33,209 nucleotides of DNA from contig NZ_FNZF01000010.1 of the NCBI RefSeq assembly GCF_900109165.1, positions 1-33,209 on the forward strand, read 5' to 3'. Positions 8,327 to 16,110 of the stretch are shown here, in pieces. A model generated the notes under the pieces. That model was not told the DNA's origin. It saw nothing but the letters and a program-made list of their open reading frames with translations, and ran no database searches. Source of the stretch: Bhargavaea ginsengi. Its GTDB lineage: Bacteria; Bacillota; Bacilli; Bacillales_A; Planococcaceae. Position 1 is the first letter of the stretch. Each line of letters begins with the position of its first letter. The position numbers were made by a program, and so were the translations under genes.

Positions 8327-9043
8327 ATGCAAACCATCTCTGGTAAAGTGGCACTGATCACCGGTGCCGGGCGCGGAATCGGCCGCGCGACCGCCATCGC
8401 ATTTGCAAAGGAAGGCATTCATGTCGGTCTCGTCGGCCGCACTACCGAAAACCTTCAGAATGTAGCAGAAGAGCTTAAAGAGTACGACGTAAAGGTCGCA
8501 TTTGCGGCGGCAGACATATCTGACCTGGAATCCGTGACAGCTGCGGTCGAATCGATCCGGGGCGAACTCGGCCCGATCGATATCCTCGTCAACAACGCCG
8601 GCATTTCGAAATTCGGCGGATTCATGGACCTGACACCGGAAGAATGGACGAAGATCATCGACGTCAACGTAAAGGGTGTCTACTACACCACGCGCGCCGT
8701 GCTCCCTGAAATGCTTGAGCGGAACACCGGCGACATCATCAACATCTCCTCCACCGCCGGACAAAAAGGCGCTCCGGTAACAAGCGCCTATTCAGCCTCC
8801 AAAGCTGCCGTCATCGGCATGAGCGAGTCTCTGATGCTCGAAGTCCGCAAGAAAAACATCCGGGTGACGACTCTGACACCGAGCACGGTCGCCACAGACA
8901 TGGCGGTCGAACTGAACCTGACCGACGGCAATCCGGAGAAAGTCATGCAGCCTGAAGATCTGGCAGAACTGATGGTGGCCCAGCTGAAACTGCACCCTCG
9001 CGTTGTCCTGAAACACGCCGGTCTCTGGTCGACGAACCCATAA
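8327..9043 (+). CDS. Short-chain dehydrogenase, 3-oxoacyl-ACP reductase-like (YoxD type)
   Basis: Cytoplasmic SDR of 238 residues. It has the NAD(P) motif TGAGRGIG near residue 13, NNAGIS near 88, the catalytic serine in NISSTAG and the YSASK catalytic Tyr-Lys. Overall it resembles B. subtilis YoxD, including the conserved tail [10 protein letters not shown]. YoxD-type proteins are named for FabG similarity, but their physiological substrate is unproven. GGAGAGGAG precedes the ATG by about 8 bases. A strong terminator follows, and the downstream SDR gene is convergent. Confidence 0.9.
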   Translation: MQTISGKVALITGAGRGIGRATAIAFAKEGIHVGLVGRTTENLQNVAEELKEYDVKVAFAAADISDLESVTAAVESIRGELGPIDILVNNAGISKFGGFMDLTPEEWTKIIDVNVKGVYYTTRAVLPEMLERNTGDIINISSTAGQKGAPVTSAYSASKAAVIGMSESLMLEVRKKNIRVTTLTPSTVATDMAVELNLTDGNPEKVMQPEDLAELMVAQLKLHPRVVLKHAGLWSTNP

Positions 9044-9058
9044 GCTTGAACAACAGCA

Positions 9059-9100
9059 AGCCCCCCCTTCAACTGACAATAGTTGTGAGGGGGGCTTTTT
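9059..9100 (+). terminator. Terminator of YoxD-type SDR gene
   Basis: AAGCCCCCCCTTCAAC pairs with AGTTGTGAGGGGGGCTT and is followed by TTTTT. The minus-strand side lacks a T-run, so it works mainly for the plus-strand gene. Confidence 0.85.
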
Positions 9101-9114
9101 CAAAGGCATCAGCC

Positions 9115-9807
9115 TCAGAGACTGTTTTTGATCACGATTTCCTTCACATTCAGGTTCCTGCGGGCCTTGATATTCCCGATGATGATGTCTGCGACATCAT
9201 CAGTGTCCATGAGGTTTGCAATTTGCTCCTGAGTATAGATGCCGTCCCAGAACTCCGACTTCATCCCGCCCATATAGGCCGCAAAAATCTGTACACGGCT
9301 TTCCGCCAATTCCAGATGCAGACTTTCCGTAAAGCCCCGCACACCGAACTTGCTCGCAGAATAAACGGATTCAGTCGCTTTCCCGTCAAGACCGGCAGTC
9401 GAGACGATATTGGCGATCATGCCCTGATCCCTTTTTTTCATGTCCGGCAAAACCGCCTGGGAACAGAAGATTGTCCCTTTCAGATTAATATCGATCATCT
9501 GATGGACGGCCGATTCATCCAGGTTCTCCGCAAGGTCGAAAACGCCAATACCGGCATTGTTGATCAGCAGATCGACAGGGCCGCAGGTTTCTGCGATATC
9601 CCGGAATACCCGGTCGACCTCTTCTTTTGAAGATACGTCCACTTCACGGATCGTATAGTTGCCTGTCAGGTCACCAGCCGTCCGCTCCAGCTTTGATCTT
9701 GTACGGCCAAGCAGGCACACATGGCTTCCGGCATCCGAATACTTCTTGGCAAGAGATGCCCCTAGTCCGCTCCCGGCACCTGTGATTACCACAACCGATT
9801 CATTCAT
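9115..9807 (-). CDS. Short-chain dehydrogenase/reductase
   Basis: A second SDR, about 230 residues, with TGAGSGLG near the start, DLLINNAGIG, IVSTAG and YSASKFG (catalytic Tyr-Lys). The substrate is unknown. It resembles general-purpose Bacillales SDRs. The ATG at 9807 is preferred over an in-frame GTG at 9816, because AAAGGA lies about 10 bases before the ATG and directly abuts the GTG. It is convergent with the preceding SDR but shares little sequence with it beyond family motifs, so this is not a recent duplication. Confidence 0.88.
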   Translation of the reverse strand: MNESVVVITGAGSGLGASLAKKYSDAGSHVCLLGRTRSKLERTAGDLTGNYTIREVDVSSKEEVDRVFRDIAETCGPVDLLINNAGIGVFDLAENLDESAVHQMIDINLKGTIFCSQAVLPDMKKRDQGMIANIVSTAGLDGKATESVYSASKFGVRGFTESLHLELAESRVQIFAAYMGGMKSEFWDGIYTQEQIANLMDTDDVADIIIGNIKARRNLNVKEIVIKNSL

Positions 9808-9957
9808 ATGATTCACGTCCTTTAGTATGGGTTTCTTCCCTCCCTATTCTACTAGAAGAGGTGGAATTAATCCGTCAACTGAGGAAGGCATCCCGATGCA
9901 ATCAGCGGGCAGGCGACATATTCCGTCTCCGATTCACATAGAGTGACCTAAGACAAA

Positions 9958-9974
9958 AGACGGAATTTCCGTCT
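9958..9974. promoter_or_regulatory. 17-bp perfect palindrome, candidate operator
   Basis: AGACGGAATTTCCGTCT is an 8-1-8 perfect inverted repeat ending 38 bases before the start of the mini haem-copper protein gene. TTCCGTCTCC in its right half recurs exactly at 9921-9930, 46 bases upstream. A smaller TCAC-N5-GTGA repeat is at 9934-9946. The placement fits a dimeric regulator site; the regulator is unknown. Confidence 0.5.
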
Positions 9975-10012
9975 CCTTGTCGGACCAAAGTCTTCAGGAA
10001 AGGAGGATATCG

Positions 10013-10390
10013 GTGGGAACGACCTTCCTGAAAATTTCTGTTGTCTACTTCATGATCGGGATTTCCTTCGGACTTTATATGTCATTCACGCATGTATTTA
10101 GCCTGACCTCGGTCCATGTTCATGTAAACTTACTGGGCTGGATGTCCCTTGCACTGAATGGCATCATTTATCACCTATACCCGAACCTCGAAGCAAATGC
10201 TCTGGCGAAATACCATTTCTGGCTCCATAATATCGGTCTGCCGGTCATGATGATCGCCATTGCCCTGGCCATTTTGGGCGTTCATCCAATTTTCTTCCCG
10301 ATCGCCACATTCGGCGGTCTGGCAACACTGATCGGGATCTTCTGCTTCGGATTCAATGTTCTTCGCAATATGCCGAAACGGCAGGCATAA
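10013..10390 (+). CDS. Four-helix haem-copper-oxidase-like mini membrane protein
   Basis: A 125-residue protein with four predicted membrane helices. Helix 2 begins with H35-V-H37-V-N39-LLGW, which resembles the haem-ligand helix of NorB/CcoN-type subunit I (HxHxNxxGW). Helix 3 reads YHFWLHNIGLP, also reminiscent of those subunits. It is far too short for a complete catalytic subunit (~450 residues). Small proteins like this are usually named cytochrome c oxidase-like and may bind haem or assist nitrogen-oxide respiration; that is inference. The GTG at 10013 is chosen because AAAGGAGG lies 6 bases upstream. A terminator follows, so the gene is monocistronic. Confidence 0.8.
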   Translation: MGTTFLKISVVYFMIGISFGLYMSFTHVFSLTSVHVHVNLLGWMSLALNGIIYHLYPNLEANALAKYHFWLHNIGLPVMMIAIALAILGVHPIFFPIATFGGLATLIGIFCFGFNVLRNMPKRQA

Positions 10391-10396
10391 ACGCCA

Positions 10397-10427
10397 AAAA
10401 ACCTCCTCAGCGGCTGAGGAGGTTTTC
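10397..10427. terminator. Bidirectional terminator
   Basis: ACCTCCTCAGC and GCTGAGGAGGT form a GC-rich stem flanked by A-rich and T-rich tracts on both sides. It serves the mini haem-copper gene on the plus strand and the convergent YkvI-type gene on the minus strand. Confidence 0.88.
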
Positions 10428-10433
10428 TATTAC

Positions 10434-11486
10434 TTATTTCCCTTCACGCTTCAGCTTGATCGGAGCATAGATAAGGGCGAAGATCAGGAACAGCCCCAGA
10501 TAGCCGATCAGGGAGTAAAATTTGGATACCAATGTCGTGAAGCCGACGAAGCTTAGGACAAACCCGATGGCGAGAGTGATGACTGTCGCCGTACGGGCTT
10601 TTCTCGTCTCCATCTCGAAAAATCTGGCGACAAACCCGTAGAACATGCCCAGCGCCGTGTTGAAGATCATCCCGAACAGGACGATAGCCATCAGGACGGC
10701 AAGGATTGGGGAAATATCCTCTACAATTTTCAATAAAGGCAGATCATAGGACGCCACTGTTTCAATCTGGGCGAAGATCGCCAGATGGGAAACGACAATC
10801 ATGATCCCAATTGCGAGTCCTCCCAGTAGACCACCGATGCCTGCAGTACGAGGATTTTTTTCAGATCCGCCTGTTAATAATGCCATCCCTGCTCCGACTG
10901 CGATGTTAAAGGAAACATAGTTGACGGCAGAGATGAACCAGTTCGGGAATGACTTTTCCAGGCTATCCGTAACCGGGTCGAGCGCTGCAAACGAAGCATC
11001 CATTGTGGTCAGGCTATAGATCGAAATGATACCAATGAAGATCAGGAGAAACGGCGTGATGCTCGCGATGACTCCAATCACTTTGTCCACTTTGAGCATC
11101 ATGGCAAGCGTCACAAGAACGGTCATGATCAGGCTTCCGACAAAAACAGGCAGGCCGAACTGCTGGTTGACCGTAGAGCCCGCTCCCGCAATCATCACCA
11201 CACCGACTCCGAACAAGGTGAAAATGATAATGGCATCCACGATGACGCCAAGGTAACGTCCGCTGATTTCATAGATGGCCGATTTATGGGACTGCGCCTT
11301 CAGGCGGCTCCCGATATTCGCCAAGACCATTCCGAGGTAGGCAAATAGCGCTGTTGCCAAAACAGCTCCAAAGATTCCATTAATTCCGAAGCTGGTGAAG
11401 TATTGCAGTACTTCTTGTCCGGATGCAAAACCCGCGCCCACGATAACACCGACAAAAGCACCGGCGATTTTTAAAATCCTAAACAT
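10434..11486 (-). CDS. YkvI-type membrane transporter
   Basis: A 350-residue protein with about ten hydrophobic helices. It opens with FVGVIVGAGFASGQEVLQYF, a glycine-rich unwound-helix motif typical of the YkvI family in the amino-acid/cation transporter superfamily. AVGAGMALLTGG and the FGMIFNTALGMFYGF helix also fit. The family is thought to move small organic solutes by ion symport, but the substrate is unknown. GGGGA is 9 bases before the ATG. It is convergent with the mini haem-copper gene. Upstream lies a 13-bp palindrome that could be an operator. Confidence 0.82.
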   Translation of the reverse strand: MFRILKIAGAFVGVIVGAGFASGQEVLQYFTSFGINGIFGAVLATALFAYLGMVLANIGSRLKAQSHKSAIYEISGRYLGVIVDAIIIFTLFGVGVVMIAGAGSTVNQQFGLPVFVGSLIMTVLVTLAMMLKVDKVIGVIASITPFLLIFIGIISIYSLTTMDASFAALDPVTDSLEKSFPNWFISAVNYVSFNIAVGAGMALLTGGSEKNPRTAGIGGLLGGLAIGIMIVVSHLAIFAQIETVASYDLPLLKIVEDISPILAVLMAIVLFGMIFNTALGMFYGFVARFFEMETRKARTATVITLAIGFVLSFVGFTTLVSKFYSLIGYLGLFLIFALIYAPIKLKREGK

Positions 11487-11767
11487 AGTGAAATCCCCAT
11501 TTATCTAGATGTTTTATGTTACTTCCGCACTGCGGATTCTCTACCTTTAGTTTAACAATGAACAGCGCCATGCAAATAGTACAAATCTCTCAATCTTCGA
11601 CAAATTAACCTTTCATAACCCCTCGACCTTGCATGGTACGTACCCGTAATCCATTGCATACCATTAGAACAGGCAATCCATCGTTGATGACTCCAGTCAT
11701 TCCACTCTTTTCTGGACGCATGGTTTGGCGTATTAAATCAGACAAACTGTTAATTAGGGGGGACCAT
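11487..11767. promoter_or_regulatory. Divergent intergenic region with two palindromes
   Basis: TCCGCACTGCGGA (11524-11536) is a perfect 6-1-6 palindrome 38 bases upstream of the YkvI-type gene. GGTACGTACC (11635-11644) is a perfect 10-bp palindrome about 125 bases upstream of the HpaB-type gene. An open frame extends the HpaB-type gene back to 11633 but has no ribosome binding site. No consensus promoter is obvious. Confidence 0.4.
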
Positions 11768-13216
11768 GTGGGTGCAATCAGCGGGAGAGCGTATTTAGAT
11801 CGGATCGATAGGCTGAATAACGAAATCTGGCTGGATGGCAAAAAGGTTGAAGGGCCCATTTCCCATCATCCTGTCTTCAAAGGATTGCTTCAGGAAAAAG
11901 CCGCGCTTTATGACTTGCAGCTCGCCCCTGAACATAAACCTTACATGACCTACCCCTCGCCCGATTCGGGAGATCCGATCGGACTTTCTTATATGCAACC
12001 GAAAAGCAAAGAAAATCTGATCATAAGGCGCAAAATGATGGAGCTTTGGGCAAAGAAGACATTCGGGATGATGGGAAGAAGCCCTGATTATCTAAACACT
12101 GTTCTAATGAGCTTTGCTTCTTCCGCCGGTTTTTTGGAGGGGAAGGAAAATTGTTTTCCGCAAAACTTGGTCGCCTTCTATAAATTGGCCAGGGAAAATG
12201 ACTTATCATTCACCCATACTTTTATCAGCCCCCAGATAAACCGCTCCCAACTTTATATAGAGAACAGCAATGAACCCATAGCCCTGAAAGTGGTGGATGT
12301 CCTGGATGGCGGAATTGTTGTCAAAGGCGCACGGTTGCTTGCGACACAAGGCGGACTGACCGATGAAGTGCTGGTATTCAGTGTAGGCAGATTTTTGTTC
12401 AATGAAGACGAAGCATTTGCGTTTTCCATTCCATCTAATACAAACGGGGTTAAATTCATTTGCCGCGATACGTTCACAGGCGGAACATCGCGTTTCGACC
12501 ATCCGCTAAGCTCCCGCTACGAGGAAATGGATTGCCTCGTCGTGTTTGATCATGTTCTGGTTCCTTGGGACCGGGTATTTTACTTTAATAACGGCGAAGT
12601 CGCTGAACAATTCATCAAACAAAGTTGCTTTCATGCGTTTGCCAAACATCAGGTCATCACCAGGCAGATCGCGAAAACCGAGTTTGTATTGGGGATTGCA
12701 CAATTATTGATCGATACCATCAATATTGGTGAATACCAGCACATACAGGAAAAGGTGTCGGAAATCATCGTAGGTCTGGAAACCATGAGGGCGTTGCAGG
12801 AAAAAGCGGAAAACAGTGCTTCTCCGGATCAGTATGGGATCATGCGTCCCGATATTAACCCATTGAATGTGGCAAGTGTGCTGTTCCCCAAAATGTATCC
12901 CCGATTCACGGAGATTCTTCAGATTATCGGTGCCAGCGGGATGATTACGCTTCCCACGGAAAACGCCTTTAACTCGAGCATCAGAAAGGATCTGGACCTG
13001 TATCTTCAGGGAGCAACAAGGTCGGCCGAAGACCGGGTGAAGGTTTTTCGTTTGGCCTGGGATGTGACAATGAGCTCATTCGGAACCAGGGAGACCCAAT
13101 ATGAACGATACTTTTTCGGAGACCCCGTACGACTCGCGGGTAATTTATATAAGGACTTTCCTATACAGCCATATGCAGATGCCGTCAGTGATTATTTGCA
13201 GTTGAAGAAACGGTGA
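11768..13216 (+). CDS. 4-hydroxyphenylacetate 3-monooxygenase (HpaB) family flavin hydroxylase
   Basis: FADH2-dependent aromatic hydroxylase of the acyl-CoA-dehydrogenase fold, 482 residues, close to the usual ~480. Recognisable are ISGRAYLDRIDRL at the start, the central DVLDGGIVVKGARLLATQGG strand region, FDHPLSSRYEEMDCLVVFDHVLVPWDRVF, and a C-terminal helical half ending in VTMSSFGTRETQYERYFFGDP. Such enzymes use reduced flavin from a separate reductase (HpaC), which is not adjacent. GTG at 11768 is chosen because AGGGGGG lies just upstream and the protein then begins at the family N-terminus. The phenolic substrate is unknown. The next gene follows after 58 bases and may be co-transcribed. 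Confidence 0.87.
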   Translation: MGAISGRAYLDRIDRLNNEIWLDGKKVEGPISHHPVFKGLLQEKAALYDLQLAPEHKPYMTYPSPDSGDPIGLSYMQPKSKENLIIRRKMMELWAKKTFGMMGRSPDYLNTVLMSFASSAGFLEGKENCFPQNLVAFYKLARENDLSFTHTFISPQINRSQLYIENSNEPIALKVVDVLDGGIVVKGARLLATQGGLTDEVLVFSVGRFLFNEDEAFAFSIPSNTNGVKFICRDTFTGGTSRFDHPLSSRYEEMDCLVVFDHVLVPWDRVFYFNNGEVAEQFIKQSCFHAFAKHQVITRQIAKTEFVLGIAQLLIDTINIGEYQHIQEKVSEIIVGLETMRALQEKAENSASPDQYGIMRPDINPLNVASVLFPKMYPRFTEILQIIGASGMITLPTENAFNSSIRKDLDLYLQGATRSAEDRVKVFRLAWDVTMSSFGTRETQYERYFFGDPVRLAGNLYKDFPIQPYADAVSDYLQLKKR

Positions 13217-13274
13217 TCGGAATAACTTCCTGTCCGTTGAAACAGTGCACCTCATATCTTGATTGGAGGCCATG

Positions 13275-13769
13275 ATGACTAATTTTTATTCGTTTCATGG
13301 AACGGTTACAGCGATCAGTGATTTTAATCCCGGCTACAACCAAGGGTGCAGCAAATTATTTACGCTTGAAAATGAATTGGGTTCAATCGTGAATTTTGTG
13401 GTGACCCCCTCCACTTACTTTGTCGATCATGAAATCGTCCTTGTGGGGGACCGTGTGACCGGCTATTTTGATGGGGACTTACCTGCAATTTTAATCTACC
13501 CTCCGCAATATCAAGCGCTCGTCATGGTAAAGGATCAGCCTGATCAGTTCACTAAAGTGGATCACTTTGACAACCAGCTGGTGAGCAGCGATGGTGAGCT
13601 GAAGCTGAACCTGTCCCCCTATACCCAAATCGTTTTAACGAACGGGCAACTTCTTTCGAAATATCCGGGCAATCGGGACTTGATTGTACAATACGGCCCT
13701 ACAACTAGGAGCATCCCCGCCCAGACTACGCCGTACCGGATCATTGTCTTGTGTTTAACGTCACAATAG
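13275..13769 (+). CDS. Unrecognised protein, beta-rich (possible OB-like fold)
   Basis: A 164-residue protein with no signal peptide or membrane helix. Short beta-strand-like stretches alternate with polar turns: FHGTVTAISDF, CSKLFTLEN, GSIVNFVVTPSTYFVDHE, LVGDRVTGYFDG and YGPTTRSIPAQTTPYRIIVL. I recall similar domains in hypothetical proteins of Bacilli and Clostridia, sometimes attached to wall-binding modules, but know no function. GGAGG lies 5 bases before the ATG at 13275; in-frame ATG and TTG codons at 13272 and 13263 are too close to it or inside it. It lies 58 bases after the HpaB-type gene and before a terminator, so the two probably form a transcript. Confidence 0.72.
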   Translation: MTNFYSFHGTVTAISDFNPGYNQGCSKLFTLENELGSIVNFVVTPSTYFVDHEIVLVGDRVTGYFDGDLPAILIYPPQYQALVMVKDQPDQFTKVDHFDNQLVSSDGELKLNLSPYTQIVLTNGQLLSKYPGNRDLIVQYGPTTRSIPAQTTPYRIIVLCLTSQ

Positions 13770-13770
13770 C

Positions 13771-13803
13771 AAGAACCCCTCGGCATAATGTTGAGGGGTT
13801 CTT
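13771..13803 (+). terminator. Terminator after HpaB-type gene pair
   Basis: AAGAACCCCTC (13771-13781) and GAGGGGTTCTT (13793-13803) form a perfect 11-bp stem with an 11-base loop. The downstream T-run is weak (CTGATAATCTT). Confidence 0.72.
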
Positions 13804-13804
13804 C

Positions 13805-13848
13805 TGATAATCTTAATAATTGAGAAACATTATCATTTGTTATATAGT
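13805..13848 (+). promoter_or_regulatory. Promoter with overlapping Fur box
   Basis: TTGAGA (13820-13825) and TATAGT (13843-13848) are 17 bases apart, a good sigma-A promoter. TGAGAAACATTATCA (13821-13835) matches the 7-1-7 Fur consensus TGATAATNATTATCA at 12 of 14 positions and covers the -35 region. A further perfect TGATAAT half-site is at 13805-13811. Iron-replete repression by Fur is therefore predicted. Confidence 0.75.
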
Positions 13849-13888
13849 AGAAGTAACATTACTGATTACGATTAAAGGGGATAAGACC

Positions 13889-14605
13889 GTGCAAATATAC
13901 TGGACCAAGATCAACCGGATCATCGAGGAAACACCTGAAGTCAAAACCTATATGCTCGACTGTCCGGAAGGCTTTACATGGGAAGAAGGCTCCCACACCC
14001 ACCTCGCTCTAAAAGGATTCAATGCGGGAGAAAAACCGAATAAAGGCCTGGTTCGCCATATGTCCATCTCGACTTTGCCAAGCGAAGGAACGATCGGAAT
14101 TACGACACGTATCCGCGAACTTTGCTCCGAGTACAAATCGATACTGAGAGACCTCAAAGCCGGTGATGAAGTGGCCCTGTTTAAAACTCATTCCAACGTA
14201 CCGCTTAAACGGGAAAACAAAAACATCTACCTGCTTTCGGCCGGAGTCGGCATCGCCACTTTCAGGCCGCTAGTGCTTGACTACCTGGATCGGGTGGACA
14301 ACGTCAACCACATTTATTCCCTGAACATCGATAAATCGAAGGACTTCCTATTCACGGATGTCTTTGAATCCGCTCCTGACAAAAACTTCACCGCACAGTT
14401 CGTTGATAACCGTAAGGACTACTACGAAGAAGTGAGCAAGCTGGCTTCCGACCCTGACGGGATTTTCTACATTGTCGGCAGTGACGAGTTCATTTCGCAG
14501 AACATCGAAGTCCTGAATGCCCAAGGAATACAGCCGGAACAAATCATGCTGGATAAACGGGAAAAAGGACGCGCTCTGTTTTTCCCGACTGAACTGTCGG
14601 TTTAA
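13889..14605 (+). CDS. Ferredoxin-NADP reductase-like FAD oxidoreductase
   Basis: A soluble 238-residue flavoprotein. The N-terminal barrel carries an FAD-binding R-x-x-S motif (RHMSIST), and the C-terminal NAD(P) domain begins LLSAGVGIATFRPLVLDYL. The end (DKREKGRALFF) lacks an extra iron-sulfur domain, so it is a stand-alone reductase needing a separate acceptor. GTG at 13889 is preferred because AAAGGGG lies 8 bases upstream; the open frame reaches back to 13820, inside the promoter. The Fur-box promoter suggests a role in iron acquisition, for example ferric-siderophore reduction, or in iron-limited electron transfer. That function is inferred, not shown. Confidence 0.82.
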   Translation: MQIYWTKINRIIEETPEVKTYMLDCPEGFTWEEGSHTHLALKGFNAGEKPNKGLVRHMSISTLPSEGTIGITTRIRELCSEYKSILRDLKAGDEVALFKTHSNVPLKRENKNIYLLSAGVGIATFRPLVLDYLDRVDNVNHIYSLNIDKSKDFLFTDVFESAPDKNFTAQFVDNRKDYYEEVSKLASDPDGIFYIVGSDEFISQNIEVLNAQGIQPEQIMLDKREKGRALFFPTELSV

Positions 14606-14612
14606 AAAAGAA

Positions 14613-14652
14613 AAAGGCCTCTCACCATTCAGCGAATGGTTGGGAGGCCTTT
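14613..14652. terminator. Bidirectional terminator, overlapping msrA 3' end
   Basis: AAAGGCCTC with a nested CCATTC-agc-GAATGG stem pairs with GAGGCCTTT. The minus strand ends in TTTTTCTTTTTT and the plus strand in TTTGTATTTATTT. The last codons of msrA form one arm. Confidence 0.87.
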
Positions 14653-15117
14653 GTATTTATTTATGGTTTCTTGTGGGATATGACAATAATCATTTGGATA
14701 TCGGGCTAACCGATCCTGATGTTCATCAGCACTTCTTACGTAGTTTGTCAGGGGTAACACTTCAACAACGATCTGTTCATAATCATCTCTCCCAGCAAGA
14801 AATGCCTTCGCTTCTTTTAAGTGTTCTTCCGCTTCACTATAGACTCCCGTTCTGTATTTCTCACCGACATCCTGCCCTTGCTTGTTTACACTGTACGGAT
14901 CAATGATTTCGAAGAAATACCCCATTAATTCCCTGATGGATACAACTGTCGGGTCAAATTCTGTTTTGACACATTCGGCATAGCCGTCATAGTCGCCATC
15001 CAGTGTGTCAGTTGCTCCATTGGCCCTTCCCGCTTCTGTAAACGTAACCCCGGGTATAGTCTTGATAAAAGCCTGTACTCCCCACAAACAACCGCCTGCA
15101 AAATACACGATTTCCAT
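14629..15117 (-). CDS. msrA: Peptide-methionine (S)-S-oxide reductase
   Basis: Repairs oxidised methionine, reducing Met-S-sulfoxide with thioredoxin. The 162-residue protein starts MEIVYFAGGCLWGVQAF with catalytic C10. The usual GCFWG reads GCLWG here, a conservative change of an aromatic residue that lines the active site. YDGYAECVKTEFDP and FFEIIDPYSVNKQGQDVGEKYRTGVY are standard MsrA blocks; in most members the former reads GHAE(V/A)V. It is slightly shorter than most MsrA (about 175). No MsrB is fused or adjacent. AAGGGGGGAG lies 6 bases before the ATG. The stop codon is within the downstream terminator hairpin. Confidence 0.88.
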   Translation of the reverse strand: MEIVYFAGGCLWGVQAFIKTIPGVTFTEAGRANGATDTLDGDYDGYAECVKTEFDPTVVSIRELMGYFFEIIDPYSVNKQGQDVGEKYRTGVYSEAEEHLKEAKAFLAGRDDYEQIVVEVLPLTNYVRSADEHQDRLARYPNDYCHIPQETINKYKGLPTIR

Positions 15118-15283
15118 ATGGCTCTCCCCCCTTATCTGCCGTGATACAGATGATTACAGATATTATGGGGAGTTTCAATCCTTTTACATTTAAATTAAGT
15201 ATCGTTCATAACGTCCTTTTCACTTAAACGATGCTTTATAATGCCAGGATAGACTTCTTGTCTGAGGAAGGGGATCGTTATTC

Positions 15284-16039
15284 ATGAAGAAAATGATGTC
15301 TATATTAATGACCAGCTTTTTGGCTGTTGTTTTAGCGGCATGCGGAGGAAATGAAGAAAGCAAAGAAGCCGATCAGGAGAATAAAGCAGCTACAGCAGAA
15401 ACCGATCAGCAGAAGCAAATGGAAGATATGCAAAAGAAGTTGGAATCACAGCATGTCGATGAAAAGAAAACCGTTGCTGTAGTGAACGATCAGGAAATTC
15501 TCGGAAGCCAATATAATAACACGATCGCATCCTTGCAGGGACAAATGCAGCAAATGGGACAAGATCCCACTGCTAAAGAAGCAGCAGAACAGATAAAAGC
15601 TCAGACCATTGACAGCCTGGTCGGACAGACGCTTCTTCTGCAAGAAGCAGATCAAAAAGGCTATCAGGCTTCAGTGTCAGACATCAATAAGAAACTGGAC
15701 GAAGTAAAAGGTCAATTTAAAACTGAAAAAGAATTCGATGCGGCTCTGGAACAATCCGGCATGGATATGAAATCACTTGAAGCTCAAATAGCCGAGGACC
15801 TCCAACTTCAACAGTATGTTGAGAAAGAAGTGCCGGCAGGTGAAGTCACAGATGAAGAAATCCAAATAGCCTATGATCAGTTCGCGGAACAAGGAAAAAG
15901 TGCGGATCAGGAAGTTCCAAAGCTAGAAGAAATGAAACCACAAATCGAGCAATCTCTTCAACAGCAAAAACAACAGGAACAACTCGCTCAGCAAGTTGAA
16001 GAGCTGAAGAAAAATGCGAAGATCGACATCAAGATATAA
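15284..16039 (+). CDS. SurA N-terminal-domain lipoprotein (chaperone-like, no PPIase domain)
   Basis: An exported lipoprotein of 251 residues with signal MKKMMSILMTSFLAVVLAAC, giving lipidated C20. A Gln/Glu/Lys-rich linker follows. VAVVNDQEILGSQYNNTI and a Gln-rich helical array follow from about residue 64 to 200, the pattern of the SurA/PrsA N-terminal chaperone domain. No parvulin (PpiC) domain is present; the C-terminus is a charged Gln-rich helix. It probably binds unfolded or secreted proteins at the membrane-wall interface. AAGGGG precedes the ATG by 10 bases, and a TATAAT lies at about 15236, without a clear -35. Confidence 0.82.
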   Translation: MKKMMSILMTSFLAVVLAACGGNEESKEADQENKAATAETDQQKQMEDMQKKLESQHVDEKKTVAVVNDQEILGSQYNNTIASLQGQMQQMGQDPTAKEAAEQIKAQTIDSLVGQTLLLQEADQKGYQASVSDINKKLDEVKGQFKTEKEFDAALEQSGMDMKSLEAQIAEDLQLQQYVEKEVPAGEVTDEEIQIAYDQFAEQGKSADQEVPKLEEMKPQIEQSLQQQKQQEQLAQQVEELKKNAKIDIKI

Positions 16040-16050
16040 TACATCGAGCA

Positions 16051-16085
16051 AAAGAGGTCAGCCACCTTTCATGGCTGACCTCTTT
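16051..16085. terminator. Bidirectional terminator
   Basis: Perfect 14-base arms AAAGAGGTCAGCCA (16051-16064) and TGGCTGACCTCTTT (16072-16085) with a short loop, followed by T-rich sequence on the plus strand and preceded by A-rich sequence. It separates the SurA-N lipoprotein from the convergent aminotransferase gene. Confidence 0.9.
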
Positions 16086-16110
16086 TTATACTGCGGCTAT
16101 ATGTCACTCT

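Noticed and set aside
9061-9067. The C7 run as a second frameshift site.
   Set aside because: It lies outside coding sequence, in the arm of a terminator.
11633-11767. A 45-residue N-terminal extension of the HpaB-type protein.
   Set aside because: It has no ribosome binding site and is not typical of the family; AGGGGGG directly precedes the GTG at 11768.
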